Shown one piece after another: positions 23,022 through 32,098 of a DNA stretch of 64,000 bases; within the stretch, counting starts at the first letter, position 1, and every line of letters begins with the position of its first letter. Source of the stretch: a virus. Where the stretch lies: positions 1 to 64,000 of IMG/VR virus record IMGVR_UViG_3300028920_000068. One strand, given 5' to 3'. Made by a program: the position numbers and the translations under genes. Below the pieces are notes generated by a model. The model was not told the DNA's origin and ran no database searches. It worked only from the letters and a program-made list of their open reading frames with translations.

Positions 23022-24790
23022 TGGAAGACGATTATAAAAATACATGGTCAACTTTTTGGGAAGATGCGGAGCAAAAAGAAGCACAGCAATCTGGAACTTT
23101 TTCACAAATACCTGTATCTCCCGAAATCTTTTTTCGGGATTGGTTAGAAACGCCACTTTTCCCCCGCCAACAAAAGGCTGTTAATGCGGCTTTTAATCCA
23201 AAGGCCACTATGCTTAGTGACAAATTTGCTGAATTTGTTTTAGCTTGGGGTAAGGGTTCTGGTAAGGATTTGACTATAGCCTGTCTCTTGTGTTATACTA
23301 TTTATTGGCTCAGTTGTTTGAATGATCCACAAGAAACTTTGGGTATTAAGAGCGGAGAACCTATTGATGTAGTCAATGTTGCTTTTGATGGAGATCAAGC
23401 TAAATCAGTCTTCTTTGAAAAATTTATTCGCATGGTTCGAAATACCGTTGATCCTATGACAGGTAAAAATTTCTTTGAAGAAATGGGGATGAACATTGAT
23501 CGGGACATTATTCGTAATCATGTTCTGTTTCCTAAAAATATCCGGGCATGGTCTTTGAATTCTAAGGAACATAAGGCTGAAGGTAAAAATGTAATCTTGG
23601 GTATTTTTGATGAGATTGGATCTTTTCGATTTGACCAAGCAGAAAATATTCGAAAGCATATCCGAACTTCGGCCCGGACAAGATGCCCGAAATATTATAA
23701 GTTGTTTTATATTTCTTATCTAACATCACCCAATGATTATATGGCCTACCTTATTGATAGGGCCGAAGAGGGGCAGATGGGGAGAACATATTTTGATAGG
23801 GCGGCCACATGGGATGTACGCTCTACTAAAAAATGTCCCAAGAATCTTTTAAAATATGTTGTTCATAAAGAAACTTATCAGGAAGAATATGACGAAGATC
23901 CAGCTACGGCTATGTTAATGTATGAATGTAAAATTCCAAAGTATCGGGCTAATAATTTTATTAAGCGAGCCGATAGAATTACTGAATGTATTTCTTATGA
24001 TAGACCCTCTCCAATGATTTTACAAGACTATCCAGATGAGGATGGTTATTCTAGTTTCTGGACAAGAGATATTGCTTCAGAAGAGTTTGAGCACTGGTTT
24101 CGTCCATTTCATACTTATGAGATTGAGGTAATGGAACGGGAATATGAAAAGAATCCTTCTGAGGATTTAGAGAATCGCATTAAAATTGAAAAAGAAAGAC
24201 ATTCGGCGGCTCAGTATTATATTCATATCGACCTTTCTCGAGGTGTAGTGGATGGTGCTGGCTTAGTAATGGGACATACTTACCGTATTTTGGATAAGAC
24301 TAAAATTTATGTAGATTTAATGTTACAGATTAGAGCTCCCCGTTCAGTTGATGGAAAACCAAAAGAAATTGATTTGAACGATATTTTAGAATTTGTCATT
24401 GAAAATTTACAGAAAAAATTAAAATTCCCTATTGTTAAGATTACCGCAGACGGTTGGAACTCTGCTTTATTTTTAAATATCTGCGAGAAAAATGGTATTG
24501 AGGCCAAGTTAATTTCATTAGAAAAAAATACTGGGCCGTATGATACACTCAAAGATTTCATATACAGAAAGGATATTTCTTATTATTTATATCCCACAGC
24601 TATTCGAGAATTAACTGAGTTGATTGTTACCGAAAAAAAGAAAATTGACCATCCAAGAAAAAGTAAGTGGCGTATGAGAGAAGAGGGTGTCAACTTAGGG
24701 AGTAAAGATATTTCAGATTGCTTGGCTGGAATTGTAGCCAGCATAACCGAAGAATCCGACGGAGAACCCTTAGCCGTCGCAGGTAAATAA
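23021..24790 (+). CDS. terL: terminase large subunit
   Basis: A 589-residue packaging motor. The ATPase has Walker A GKGSGKD (77-83), with Asp instead of the usual Thr/Ser, and Walker B VILGIFDE (D197, E198), with a coupling motif SYLTSPN at about 236. The RNase H-fold nuclease has YIHIDLSRG, VKITADGW and KDISDCLAG as acidic positions. It cuts and translocates DNA into proheads through the adjacent portal. It is on the plus strand although the capsid and tail genes are on the minus strand far to the right. Confidence 0.9.
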   Translation: MEDDYKNTWSTFWEDAEQKEAQQSGTFSQIPVSPEIFFRDWLETPLFPRQQKAVNAAFNPKATMLSDKFAEFVLAWGKGSGKDLTIACLLCYTIYWLSCLNDPQETLGIKSGEPIDVVNVAFDGDQAKSVFFEKFIRMVRNTVDPMTGKNFFEEMGMNIDRDIIRNHVLFPKNIRAWSLNSKEHKAEGKNVILGIFDEIGSFRFDQAENIRKHIRTSARTRCPKYYKLFYISYLTSPNDYMAYLIDRAEEGQMGRTYFDRAATWDVRSTKKCPKNLLKYVVHKETYQEEYDEDPATAMLMYECKIPKYRANNFIKRADRITECISYDRPSPMILQDYPDEDGYSSFWTRDIASEEFEHWFRPFHTYEIEVMEREYEKNPSEDLENRIKIEKERHSAAQYYIHIDLSRGVVDGAGLVMGHTYRILDKTKIYVDLMLQIRAPRSVDGKPKEIDLNDILEFVIENLQKKLKFPIVKITADGWNSALFLNICEKNGIEAKLISLEKNTGPYDTLKDFIYRKDISYYLYPTAIRELTELIVTEKKKIDHPRKSKWRMREEGVNLGSKDISDCLAGIVASITEESDGEPLAVAGK

Positions 24791-24804
24791 AGGAGGATAT
24801 AATA

Positions 24805-26028
24805 ATGGCTAGAAAAAAAACAACAAGAACCCCTAAAATTGGCCGGAAAACGAAAAGTGCTGTTCGTTTAAAGGGGACAGAACAAGTCCGTGATAGAAAA
24901 CGGGAGGCGGTAGGTTTTGGATCTAAGGCGGCAACCTATCAACCATACAGTAGCCTTTCCATTTCTCAGTTACGGAATTTAATTTTAAGTACTATTTGGG
25001 CGGAAACCTGTGTTGAAACTATTGTTGATGAAGTCGTAAAATATAGGTTTCGTACAGATCCCGGGGCTAGTGATATTAATGGTTTGTTGAGTTATCCCTC
25101 ATTGAAAGAGCCTTTATTTATGATACGAAAACAGTATCTTAAAGACATGCTTTTATGGGGTAATGGTGCTTGTATTATCGAATATAAACAAAATAAGCCG
25201 AATCAGTTGGTTGTTACTCCGGGCTATACTTTGAGAATTACAGATGATAATCCGCCAAAGTATAAACTTTTAAAGCTCGGGAGTAATTCTGAATTTGTGC
25301 AAAAGAAAGGTAAAGATCTGATCTTAGAAAATAAAGAGGTCATGCACTTTTGTATAAATAAAGACAGCGATTCTACTCTAGGAAGATCTCCATTAGAGCG
25401 GGCTTATAATGATATTGTGTCCGATCAGGAGTCTGCTAAGAAAATGGTTGCTTTTGTTAAAAGAGGTTTTACAAAACCTTCATTTATTTCTTTTAAGAAA
25501 GGTTCTTCTGTGAGCAAAAATGAGCTCATAGATTTTGTGGAATATTTGAACGGTCTTTTAACTGAAGGGGCCAAGGTTTTGGGGATCAATAAAGATGTAG
25601 ATCTGAAGGAGATCCCTTATTGGGAAGCTAAGGAAATTATTGACCTTCAAAAATGGATTGGATTAAAGGTTGCTTCTGTTTATAAAGTCCCGCCTTTTAT
25701 GCTTAACTTAGTTCAGGATGTCGGTTCTCTTAATGCTAGAGAACAGAAAGCCCGGTTTTTAGAAAATGTGGTTATGCCAATTTTAGAGTATGAGGCATTT
25801 CTTTATACTAATATTTTGGTACGCAAGGGCTATAAAAAACTTGATACTGTTATTACTTCCAATGTTTTGGGTACTCGTTTGAATTATGACCGGGCCCGAA
25901 TTGCAAATCTTTTAGTTGGTTCAGAGGAAGGAATCTTAACAGTGGATGAGGCCCGCAGATTATTTTTTGGCCTTAACCCGAAAGGTGAAGAAACTAAACC
26001 GCCGATAGTCGAAGAACCCGGAGCATAA
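24805..26028 (+). CDS. portal protein, HK97 type
   Basis: A 407-residue portal. Landmarks of the HK97-like portal family appear in order: ETCVETIVDEVVKYRF, YLKDMLLWGNGACIIEY, EVMHFCINKDSDSTLGRSPLE, LKEIPYWEAKEIIDLQKWIG and ASVYKVPPFMLNL, then a long helix toward the C-terminus. It forms the twelve-subunit ring at the capsid vertex. The Lys/Arg-rich first 35 residues may contact DNA. It ends the terminase operon; the next promoter follows at once. Confidence 0.87.
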   Translation: MARKKTTRTPKIGRKTKSAVRLKGTEQVRDRKREAVGFGSKAATYQPYSSLSISQLRNLILSTIWAETCVETIVDEVVKYRFRTDPGASDINGLLSYPSLKEPLFMIRKQYLKDMLLWGNGACIIEYKQNKPNQLVVTPGYTLRITDDNPPKYKLLKLGSNSEFVQKKGKDLILENKEVMHFCINKDSDSTLGRSPLERAYNDIVSDQESAKKMVAFVKRGFTKPSFISFKKGSSVSKNELIDFVEYLNGLLTEGAKVLGINKDVDLKEIPYWEAKEIIDLQKWIGLKVASVYKVPPFMLNLVQDVGSLNAREQKARFLENVVMPILEYEAFLYTNILVRKGYKKLDTVITSNVLGTRLNYDRARIANLLVGSEEGILTVDEARRLFFGLNPKGEETKPPIVEEPGA

Positions 26029-26030
26029 CC

Positions 26031-26059
26031 TTGACAAATGACAATTTTTATGGTATACT
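26031..26059 (+). promoter_or_regulatory. sigma-70 promoter with extended -10
   Basis: TTGACA (26031-26036), a 17-bp spacer and TATACT (26054-26059) preceded by TGG. It starts two bases after the portal stop and would drive the helical 157-aa gene, tRNA-Asn and the primase-helicase run. The sequence continues CTTGTTATA as in the promoter at 3252. Confidence 0.88.
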
Positions 26060-26098
26060 TGTTATACATAAATTTTAACCATTGACCGGAGGATAATT

Positions 26099-26572
26099 AT
26101 GAGTTTAGAAAAGACTATTCAACAATTTAAAAAGGATGATAGCAAAGCCTTAGCTAAGGTAGAAAAGATCGTTGAATCATCTTGTAAAGCTATTTCCACA
26201 GCCAAGAAATTAATGTTGAAGTTAAACGTGAACAATGTTTCTCAGATCAAGGAATTGGAGAAGGATATGACCGCTCATTTCCTTATTTTAGAGGAGTGGT
26301 ATCAGAAAGTCAATTCTTTAAAAAAGAATAAGGAATATGCTTATTACCAAGCCTTAAAAAATGCCGCCGAAGAAAATAATGAAAAGTTTGTTTCTGCTCC
26401 ATCAGAAAAAGAAGCGGCCCTATACGTTGCTGCCGAAAGAAAACTCAGGGATAAAATTCTGGGTTCAAAAAACGGTGCTGTAGAGGCTATGAAAACCTGT
26501 CGTAATTTAATTAACAATCAAGAATTGTCAACCCAAACCTCAAAGAAAGATGATCTTGAGGAAATAGAATAA
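26099..26572 (+). CDS. all-helical protein of unknown function
   Basis: A 157-residue protein predicted to be almost entirely alpha-helical with heptad-like stretches (KALAKVEKIVESSCKAISTA, IKELEKDMTAHFLILEEWYQ). It is the first gene after a strong promoter and has a GGAGG ribosome site, so it is probably well expressed early. It ends three bases before tRNA-Asn. No family is recognised; a host-takeover role is only a guess. Confidence 0.6.
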   Translation: MSLEKTIQQFKKDDSKALAKVEKIVESSCKAISTAKKLMLKLNVNNVSQIKELEKDMTAHFLILEEWYQKVNSLKKNKEYAYYQALKNAAEENNEKFVSAPSEKEAALYVAAERKLRDKILGSKNGAVEAMKTCRNLINNQELSTQTSKKDDLEEIE

Positions 26573-26574
26573 AA

Positions 26575-26649
26575 TATAGTGTAGTGTTAATGGTAGCACG
26601 CTTGACTGTTAATCAAGAAGTGGTGGTTCGAATCCACCCATTATAGCCA
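26575..26649 (+). tRNA. tRNA-Asn (anticodon GTT)
   Basis: A 75-nt cloverleaf including an encoded CCA. Acceptor TATAGTG pairs with CATTATA, the D arm is GTGT/GCAC, the anticodon arm is CTTGA-CTGTTAA-TCAAG with GTT, and the T arm is GGTGG-TTCGAAT-CCACC. It is co-transcribed from the promoter at 26031. Confidence 0.93.
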
Positions 26650-26665
26650 TTAAAAAGGAATCATT

Positions 26666-26884
26666 ATGCCTACTTATCAATATATTTGTAAAAAATGTGG
26701 ACATGCTTTTGACGATATGAAGACTATATCAAAAAGAAATGAATCCATGTGTCCAAAATGCGGTAATACGGATAATGATCGCTTGATTGGAACTGGTGGT
26801 GGATTTGTCTTTAAAGGTGACGGTTTTTATGAATCTAGTAAAAAACAGTCCGAAATGTATCAACCTATGGACGGGAAGGATTAA
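26666..26884 (+). CDS. FmdB-type zinc-ribbon protein
   Basis: A 72-residue protein starting MPTYQYICKKCGHAFD, the hallmark of the FmdB family putative regulatory zinc ribbon, with the second pair MCPKCGN and a flexible C-terminus. Zinc binding by four Cys is clear; the role is not. Such proteins are frequent in phages and are sometimes suggested as transcription regulators. It sits between tRNA-Asn and a gene of unknown function. Confidence 0.75.
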   Translation: MPTYQYICKKCGHAFDDMKTISKRNESMCPKCGNTDNDRLIGTGGGFVFKGDGFYESSKKQSEMYQPMDGKD

Positions 26885-26886
26885 AT

Positions 26887-27291
26887 ATGCTTCCGCAAGA
26901 AATGAATATGGTCTGTAAAGAGGCCTTTTTAGAATTAGTTTTTCAAACGTCAAAATATCGGGAAAAAACTTGGTGCTATTTTAATCCGTTTCGTGGAAAG
27001 AATCCTTCTTATCATATTACTATTGCGGATAAAGCTACAGGTTATGCTTCTGTGATTCCTTTAGATCCGAAATCAGCAATGCTTTTAGATAAGAATGGAA
27101 TGAAACAAATTTATGTAAAAATTTTGGATGGTTTATTATTGGCTTCTAAAAAACATCAAAAACATGCCAAGCCAGTTGATTATAAACAATATCCGATTAA
27201 AGCTGAGGGTCGAGAGAGCCGTCTTGAACACATTGAAAAAAATGATAAAGTGACAGTCGAAATTTATGGCTGGTCTAAGTTAATTGTTTAA
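26887..27291 (+). CDS. protein of unknown function
   Basis: A 134-residue protein of mixed alpha/beta type. The first half contains TWCYFNPFRGKNPSYHITI and ATGYASVIPLDPKSAMLLD, and the end is beta-rich (VTVEIYGWSKLIV). It starts two bases after the zinc-ribbon gene. No catalytic motif or domain is recognised. Confidence 0.55.
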   Translation: MLPQEMNMVCKEAFLELVFQTSKYREKTWCYFNPFRGKNPSYHITIADKATGYASVIPLDPKSAMLLDKNGMKQIYVKILDGLLLASKKHQKHAKPVDYKQYPIKAEGRESRLEHIEKNDKVTVEIYGWSKLIV

Positions 27292-27303
27292 TAAGGAAAT
27301 AAC

Positions 27304-27849
27304 GTGACTAAAAAGTGTAAGCATAAAAATATAGGCCAGAAGTATATTCACACGAAAAAATATGATGAACCTATTTTGGTGAATGTTACTTACTGTACGA
27401 ATTGTGGTGAGGTTTTTAAAGGCTCGGTGTCTTTTGTGAAGCCTATAACATTACCAGAATCTCAACCACAAATTATTAATACTCTGCCTGCCAAGAAGTC
27501 TCAAAATATTCAAACCCAATCAAGAAGTTCTGTTTCCCGGGAAGCGGCTACCAAAGCTGCTCGAAATTCAAAGTCTAAATCTAAGAAGAAAAAATCAAAA
27601 GAGAAAGTTATTAATCCACACCCTCCCCGAGGAGATGCTGAATTAAGAAAAAATAGTCGGAAACCTTCGGCCACACCAGCACCAAAGGGGTCTAATTTGG
27701 CGGATATTGTAAGAGCTAAATATAAAATTAAAGAAAATCCAAAACCAAAACCATCTATAAAGAGTACTACTAAGACGAAATATCGTGCAAGAGATCCTTA
27801 TGAAGGTGAACCTGATGAGGGTGGCGATCCTAAAGTATTTTTGAAATAA
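27304..27849 (+). CDS. zinc-finger protein with long basic disordered tail
   Basis: A 181-residue protein starting at GTG after a TAAGGA site. The N-terminus has KKCKHKN and YCTNCGE, a possible Cys/His zinc site. Residues from about 65 onward are low-complexity Ser/Lys/Pro-rich and probably disordered, ending in acidic DPYEGEPDEGGDP. It precedes the primase-helicase directly and may be a replication accessory, which is inference from position and charge. Confidence 0.52.
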   Translation: MTKKCKHKNIGQKYIHTKKYDEPILVNVTYCTNCGEVFKGSVSFVKPITLPESQPQIINTLPAKKSQNIQTQSRSSVSREAATKAARNSKSKSKKKKSKEKVINPHPPRGDAELRKNSRKPSATPAPKGSNLADIVRAKYKIKENPKPKPSIKSTTKTKYRARDPYEGEPDEGGDPKVFLK

Positions 27850-27868
27850 GCCGAAAGGATTTTATTTT

Positions 27869-30076
27869 ATGCGGATAAAAGATTTAAGTAAAGTCAAGGA
27901 GTTGATTCGTTCTAAGCTCCCAGAATATTTACATGATATTGGTTGTAAAACTAACGGAACAAAGGTTCAATGTCCGAATACTGAGGCCCATGAACATGGT
28001 GATGAAGAGAAACTTTCGGCGGCCTTTTTACCCGACTCTCAGAATAAATTAATTTATTGTTTTGTAGAGGAACGATCTTGGGATATTTTTGATATTCATG
28101 CACTTAAAATGGGTGTTGAACTTAAGGGCCAGAAATTTTTTACAGTTTTAAAAGATCTAGCGCAGAAATACAATATTCCCATTGAAGAGGAGTATGAATA
28201 TTCAGCAAAGGAAAAGGCCAATTTCCGGCAGCGGAACTTTTTAGAGAAATTACATAAACTTTCTTGTACGGGAGGTCGCCCGAAAAAGGCAGTTTCTCTT
28301 TATAAGAAGCGTAATATTTCTAAAGAAAAATTAGTCACATGGCGCATTGGTTATTTATCTCCAGAAGATATTTCACCTGAGTTAAATAAAGAATGTAAAA
28401 TGCTTTTTGATTACCGTCTATTGACTGTTTTTCATAAGCCGGGATTGGTGATACCTATTTTAGATGAGAATAAACAATATTCCGGGGTTATTATCCGCAT
28501 GTTTAATACAAATGATAATGATCCTTATATTAAAATTTGTATCAAAGGGAGTAATTTATTTAATGTAGAGCGTGTTCGGGGTAAAGAACAATTGACTATT
28601 GTAGAAGGAGTCTTCGATGCAATAGCTTTACACCCAGAGCAGAATGTTGTTGCTTGTTTAACGAATGTTGTGAATGATGCCAATTTGGAAAAGATTGCTA
28701 AAATGGATATGAAAAAAATCCGTTTGGCTCTTGATCCAGATAATATGTATAAAGGGACAGCCCGGGATGGTTTTCTGAGAACGATTCTTCGGATGAAGAA
28801 TTTAGATACCGAAATTTCTGTTATAAAAATGCCTGTGATTGAGGGTGAACCTAAACCCGATCCAGATGAGTATATGAAAAAACATACTCTGGAAGAGTTT
28901 AATGGTTTACCAAAAATTGAAGCCATTAATTATTTGATTAATAACTATCAAAAAGGTTTAATTAAAGCAGATGTTCTATATGACTTCATTGCAGGGTGTC
29001 CAAATTTAATCCGTAAAGAACGATATATTAATATTTGTGCTAAAGCTCTGGATATTGGTAAAAGACAATTAACACAATCTATTGATGGTATCTCTGAGAA
29101 AAAAGATTCCTTTAATATGATTCAATATGTTCAGGAAAAGGATTCTTATGATGAACTCTTAGAAGGTTTTACTGAATTGGCGTGGAATAAAAATTTCTCA
29201 GGAATTCCTTCAGGGTATCCGCTCTTTGATAAAAAATTTGGCGGCTTTGAGGATACACTTTATTTATTCGCCGGATTTCCAGAGATGGGAAAGACATCCT
29301 TCCTAATAAATTTTGTTTATCATTTAGCTACCTATGAAAATACTTTTGTGGCCTTTTATTCCTTAGATGATGGGGCAAAGAGAGCCATTATTCCCCGGTT
29401 AATGAGTATTACTTCAGATCTCACTTCTCGACAGGTACGACAGCCAGAAAAATCTTATGAAAAACAATGGTTTTCTGGTATGAAAAACTTGAAAAAGATG
29501 AAAGAGAATATGATTATTAAAGACGGGGCGGATATTCGTACTGTTGATGATTTGGATAATTTTATAAAAATTCATTCAACTATTGCAGAAGAGCGGGGTA
29601 AGAAATTTATTATCGTTATTGATAACCTCCATGATCTTAATGCGTCTACCAAGCGAGATTTAGAGGCCACACAGAACGCCCAAAGAGTAGCCTCTTATTT
29701 AAAAAGATTACCGCAAAGAATGAACTGTCCGATTCTCGCTACCGCAGAGGTTCCAAAATCTTCCAGCAATAAACCCACTGGAAAAGATATTAAAGAATCC
29801 ATTGATCTTTGGTATGCGGCACGGTTCGTTGCGGGAATTTATTCAAATTTCCATGAAGTTAAAAATAAAAATGAATCTAACCTGCATTGGGTGGATGAAA
29901 ATGGAAAATATCATCCTATTATGGAATTATTTATCTCCAAAAATCAGACGGGCGAAGCCGAACATGGGACTTTATTTTATAAGTTTAACTTTAAAAATAA
30001 TCAATTAATTGAATGTACGGAAAGAGAAACCGAAGTTCTTAGCGGCGGCGGGTTTCTCACCTATATGGAGGAATAA
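27869..30076 (+). CDS. primase-helicase (DnaG/DnaB-type fusion)
   Basis: A 735-residue bifunctional replication protein like T7 gp4. Residues 20-90 form a CHC2-like zinc region (GCKTNGTKVQCPNTEAHEHG ... YCFVEE) in which the last Cys of the canonical pair is replaced. A Toprim primase has LTIVEGVFDAIAL and LALDPDN. From about residue 430 a DnaB-family helicase has Walker A GFPEMGKTS (469-477) and Walker B FIIVIDNLHD. It unwinds DNA at the fork and lays primers for the Pol I-type polymerase. Confidence 0.88.
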   Translation: MRIKDLSKVKELIRSKLPEYLHDIGCKTNGTKVQCPNTEAHEHGDEEKLSAAFLPDSQNKLIYCFVEERSWDIFDIHALKMGVELKGQKFFTVLKDLAQKYNIPIEEEYEYSAKEKANFRQRNFLEKLHKLSCTGGRPKKAVSLYKKRNISKEKLVTWRIGYLSPEDISPELNKECKMLFDYRLLTVFHKPGLVIPILDENKQYSGVIIRMFNTNDNDPYIKICIKGSNLFNVERVRGKEQLTIVEGVFDAIALHPEQNVVACLTNVVNDANLEKIAKMDMKKIRLALDPDNMYKGTARDGFLRTILRMKNLDTEISVIKMPVIEGEPKPDPDEYMKKHTLEEFNGLPKIEAINYLINNYQKGLIKADVLYDFIAGCPNLIRKERYINICAKALDIGKRQLTQSIDGISEKKDSFNMIQYVQEKDSYDELLEGFTELAWNKNFSGIPSGYPLFDKKFGGFEDTLYLFAGFPEMGKTSFLINFVYHLATYENTFVAFYSLDDGAKRAIIPRLMSITSDLTSRQVRQPEKSYEKQWFSGMKNLKKMKENMIIKDGADIRTVDDLDNFIKIHSTIAEERGKKFIIVIDNLHDLNASTKRDLEATQNAQRVASYLKRLPQRMNCPILATAEVPKSSSNKPTGKDIKESIDLWYAARFVAGIYSNFHEVKNKNESNLHWVDENGKYHPIMELFISKNQTGEAEHGTLFYKFNFKNNQLIECTERETEVLSGGGFLTYMEE

Positions 30077-30078
30077 TT

Positions 30079-30255
30079 ATGAACAAAGAATCGGTTTTAA
30101 AAAGTTTAAAAGCTGCTTGTGTTAGTCCTATGAAACATATTCTCGATATTATTTTAAGCCGAGATAGTGCTCAAATGAAACTGCGAGCTATTGAACTTTA
30201 TTGTCGAAAAACTTTAGAAATCATTAATAAAACGGCAGAGGAAAAATTAAAATGA
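30079..30255 (+). CDS. 58-residue helical protein
   Basis: Follows the helicase stop with a GGAGG site five bases before ATG. The product (MNKESVLKSLKAACVSPMKH onward) is wholly helical with a conserved-looking mid-segment RDSAQMKLRAIELYCRKTLE, which resembles short adaptor peptides found beside phage terminase or helicase genes. The function is not assigned. The stop overlaps the next start (ATGA). Confidence 0.55.
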   Translation: MNKESVLKSLKAACVSPMKHILDIILSRDSAQMKLRAIELYCRKTLEIINKTAEEKLK

Positions 30256-30389
30256 TCTTGGTAATATTAATAATTTCACTTTCAATGATACCTATTTATG
30301 GGCGTGTATTTAAACAATTCATAGCGCATACCACGTCAAACATTATTCGAGAAGCCGAAAATATATTAAAAGGAGAAAAGTATGATTGA
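30252..30389 (+). CDS. 45-residue membrane peptide
   Basis: Joined to both neighbours by overlaps. It has one N-terminal hydrophobic helix (MILVILIISLSMIPIYG) and an amphipathic tail with IIREAENILKGEKYD. Probably membrane-anchored with the tail in the cytoplasm. Unknown role. Confidence 0.48.
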   Translation: MILVILIISLSMIPIYGRVFKQFIAHTTSNIIREAENILKGEKYD

Positions 30390-30573
30390 AGTACAACCGA
30401 AATATAAAGCTAATGAGCGGGTTTACATCCCCAGTATTGGTTATTCTGGTGTAGTCATAAGTTGTCGTAAAGCACAGCATATTCGTTCTTACGAATATTT
30501 AATTATAACTTACCCGGATAATAAACAACGAATCCTCCCGGAATCGGCTTTAAAAGAATGTTCTGGAGCTTAG
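30382..30573 (+). CDS. 63-residue SH3/KOW-like small protein
   Basis: The pattern PKYKANERVYIPSIGYSGVV followed by YEYLIITYPDNKQRILPESAL suggests a small five-strand beta-barrel, like the hypothetical protein at 10603. The ribosome site is AAAGGAGAA. No function is known. About 40 bases without a gene follow. Confidence 0.52.
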   Translation: MIEVQPKYKANERVYIPSIGYSGVVISCRKAQHIRSYEYLIITYPDNKQRILPESALKECSGA

Positions 30574-30611
30574 ATATAACTAAACTATTAAACATATTTT
30601 GGAGGTAATAA

Positions 30612-30881
30612 ATGTATCAGCAAACTTCATTTTTAGCGTATCAGGAATTAGTTACAACGGGTCAAATTAGTCGGAGACAGGGCCAGATATTGAAAGCTAT
30701 AATTGAACATCCATTTCCGCTAACTAATTTAGAGATCTCAGAAATAACTAAACTTCCGATCAATTCTGTTACTGGTCGAGTTAAAGAGCTCAGAGATAAA
30801 GGTTTGGTTCAAAAAGCTTATGTGAAAAAAGAACCGAGAGCTTCAATCGCTTGGAAAGTTGCTTACGATATAGCCCTGTAA
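30612..30881 (+). CDS. winged helix-turn-helix protein
   Basis: An 89-residue DNA-binding protein. QISRRQGQILKAIIEHPFPL then TNLEISEITKLPINSVTGRV forms a classic winged-helix core with a recognition helix at about 50-62, followed by KELRDKGLV as the start of the wing. It is probably a transcriptional regulator of phage or host genes. It has its own GGAGG site after a 38-base gap. Confidence 0.68.
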   Translation: MYQQTSFLAYQELVTTGQISRRQGQILKAIIEHPFPLTNLEISEITKLPINSVTGRVKELRDKGLVQKAYVKKEPRASIAWKVAYDIAL

Positions 30882-30890
30882 AGGAATTTT

Positions 30891-31844
30891 ATGATTGATT
30901 TTTCTAATAAAAAAATTCTAGTCCTTGGAGATATAATTTTAGACGAATATATTGAAGGAGAGGTGTCCCGTATTTCTCCTGAAGCCCCTATACCCATTCT
31001 GGATAAACATAAACAATATTATCGTCTTGGTGGGGCGGCTAATGTGGCTCGGAATATAGCCAGTTTAGGGGCTAAGGTATGGCTTATAGGCCGTATTGGT
31101 AATGATTCTGCTGGAAAGAGAGTTATAAAATTACTTACCAAAGATAATATTTATGTGGATCTTTTATTGAAAGATTCAAAGATTCCAACTATTTTAAAGA
31201 CCCGATATGTGGCAAATAACCAGCAGCTTCTTAGGGTGGATTATGAGGATCGAACTTCGGTAATTCAAAATAAAAAATTTCAAAAATTATTAAACCAAGA
31301 TCTTGATCGACACATGCGATATTTTGATGGTATGATTATTTCCGATTACAACAAAGGAGTTGTTTATCCTAAGCTTTTACAACATATAAGTTGTATCCAA
31401 AAAAAATATCAGAAAATTCTTACCGCAGATACACATAAAATCGACTGGACTCCTTTTAAGGGTTTTACATGCCTTACGCCAAACCTTAAAGAATTTCAGA
31501 CAGCGTGTAATGTATTTGTAAACGGACTCCATTTATTATCCCGTTACGGCAAACAGTATTTAAAAAAGTATCGTTTAAAACAATTATTAATTACTTTAGG
31601 TCAGAATGGAATGTTATTGGTGTCCGAAAAAAGAACGAAATATTTAGCCTCACAGAAAAGATCTATTATTGATGTAACTGGTGCAGGCGATACTGTAATT
31701 GCCACCTATACACTGGGTTTGGCTGCGGGATTACCCCCGTTAAAAGCAGCTATTCTGGCAAATCGAGCAGCCGGAATTGTAGTAACAAAACCCGGAACCG
31801 CCACCGTCACTACGGAGGAATTATGGTCAAAGAAAAAGATCTAA
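30891..31844 (+). CDS. PfkB-family sugar kinase, HldE N-domain-like (heptose 7-phosphate kinase type)
   Basis: A 317-residue ribokinase-fold protein. The opening VLGDIILDEYIEGEVSRISP then EAPIPIL and YRLGGAANVARNIASLGAKV is characteristic of the kinase domain of HldE (RfaE), which phosphorylates D-glycero-D-manno-heptose 7-phosphate at C1. The catalytic anion hole DVTGAGDTVIA is intact. The adenylyltransferase domain of HldE is absent. A separate cytidylyltransferase-type gene lies at 54463 near heptosyltransferase-like genes, so a shared glycan pathway is possible, though the two are on opposite strands. Confidence 0.8.
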   Translation: MIDFSNKKILVLGDIILDEYIEGEVSRISPEAPIPILDKHKQYYRLGGAANVARNIASLGAKVWLIGRIGNDSAGKRVIKLLTKDNIYVDLLLKDSKIPTILKTRYVANNQQLLRVDYEDRTSVIQNKKFQKLLNQDLDRHMRYFDGMIISDYNKGVVYPKLLQHISCIQKKYQKILTADTHKIDWTPFKGFTCLTPNLKEFQTACNVFVNGLHLLSRYGKQYLKKYRLKQLLITLGQNGMLLVSEKRTKYLASQKRSIIDVTGAGDTVIATYTLGLAAGLPPLKAAILANRAAGIVVTKPGTATVTTEELWSKKKI

Positions 31845-32098
31845 ATTTTATTCAAGATCACTTATTATATATTAATAGTAAGGGTAAAAAAGTCCGGCGT
31901 TTACCGAAAAAATGTCTTGGTGGGTTTTATTTTTTAGAGGCGGCCTATAAAAATCTCCTTCAAGGATACTTTGGTTATGTACCGCCAACTTTAATAAAAG
32001 ATAAAAAAGCTATTCAAGCCTGTCGTCAAGGGCTTTTAAATAAAATCCTAAAAGAATTAAATGGAGTAGATAATGCAAGCAAAGAAAAAAGATCCTAA
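31823..32098 (+). CDS. 91-residue protein of unknown function
   Basis: Overlaps the kinase end by 22 bases; an ACGGAGG site lies inside the kinase. It is basic at the front (KKVRRLPKKCLGGFYFLEAA) and helical at the end (QACRQGLLNKILKELNG). No motif is recognised. It overlaps the following small gene by 26 bases. Confidence 0.52.
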   Translation: MVKEKDLNFIQDHLLYINSKGKKVRRLPKKCLGGFYFLEAAYKNLLQGYFGYVPPTLIKDKKAIQACRQGLLNKILKELNGVDNASKEKRS

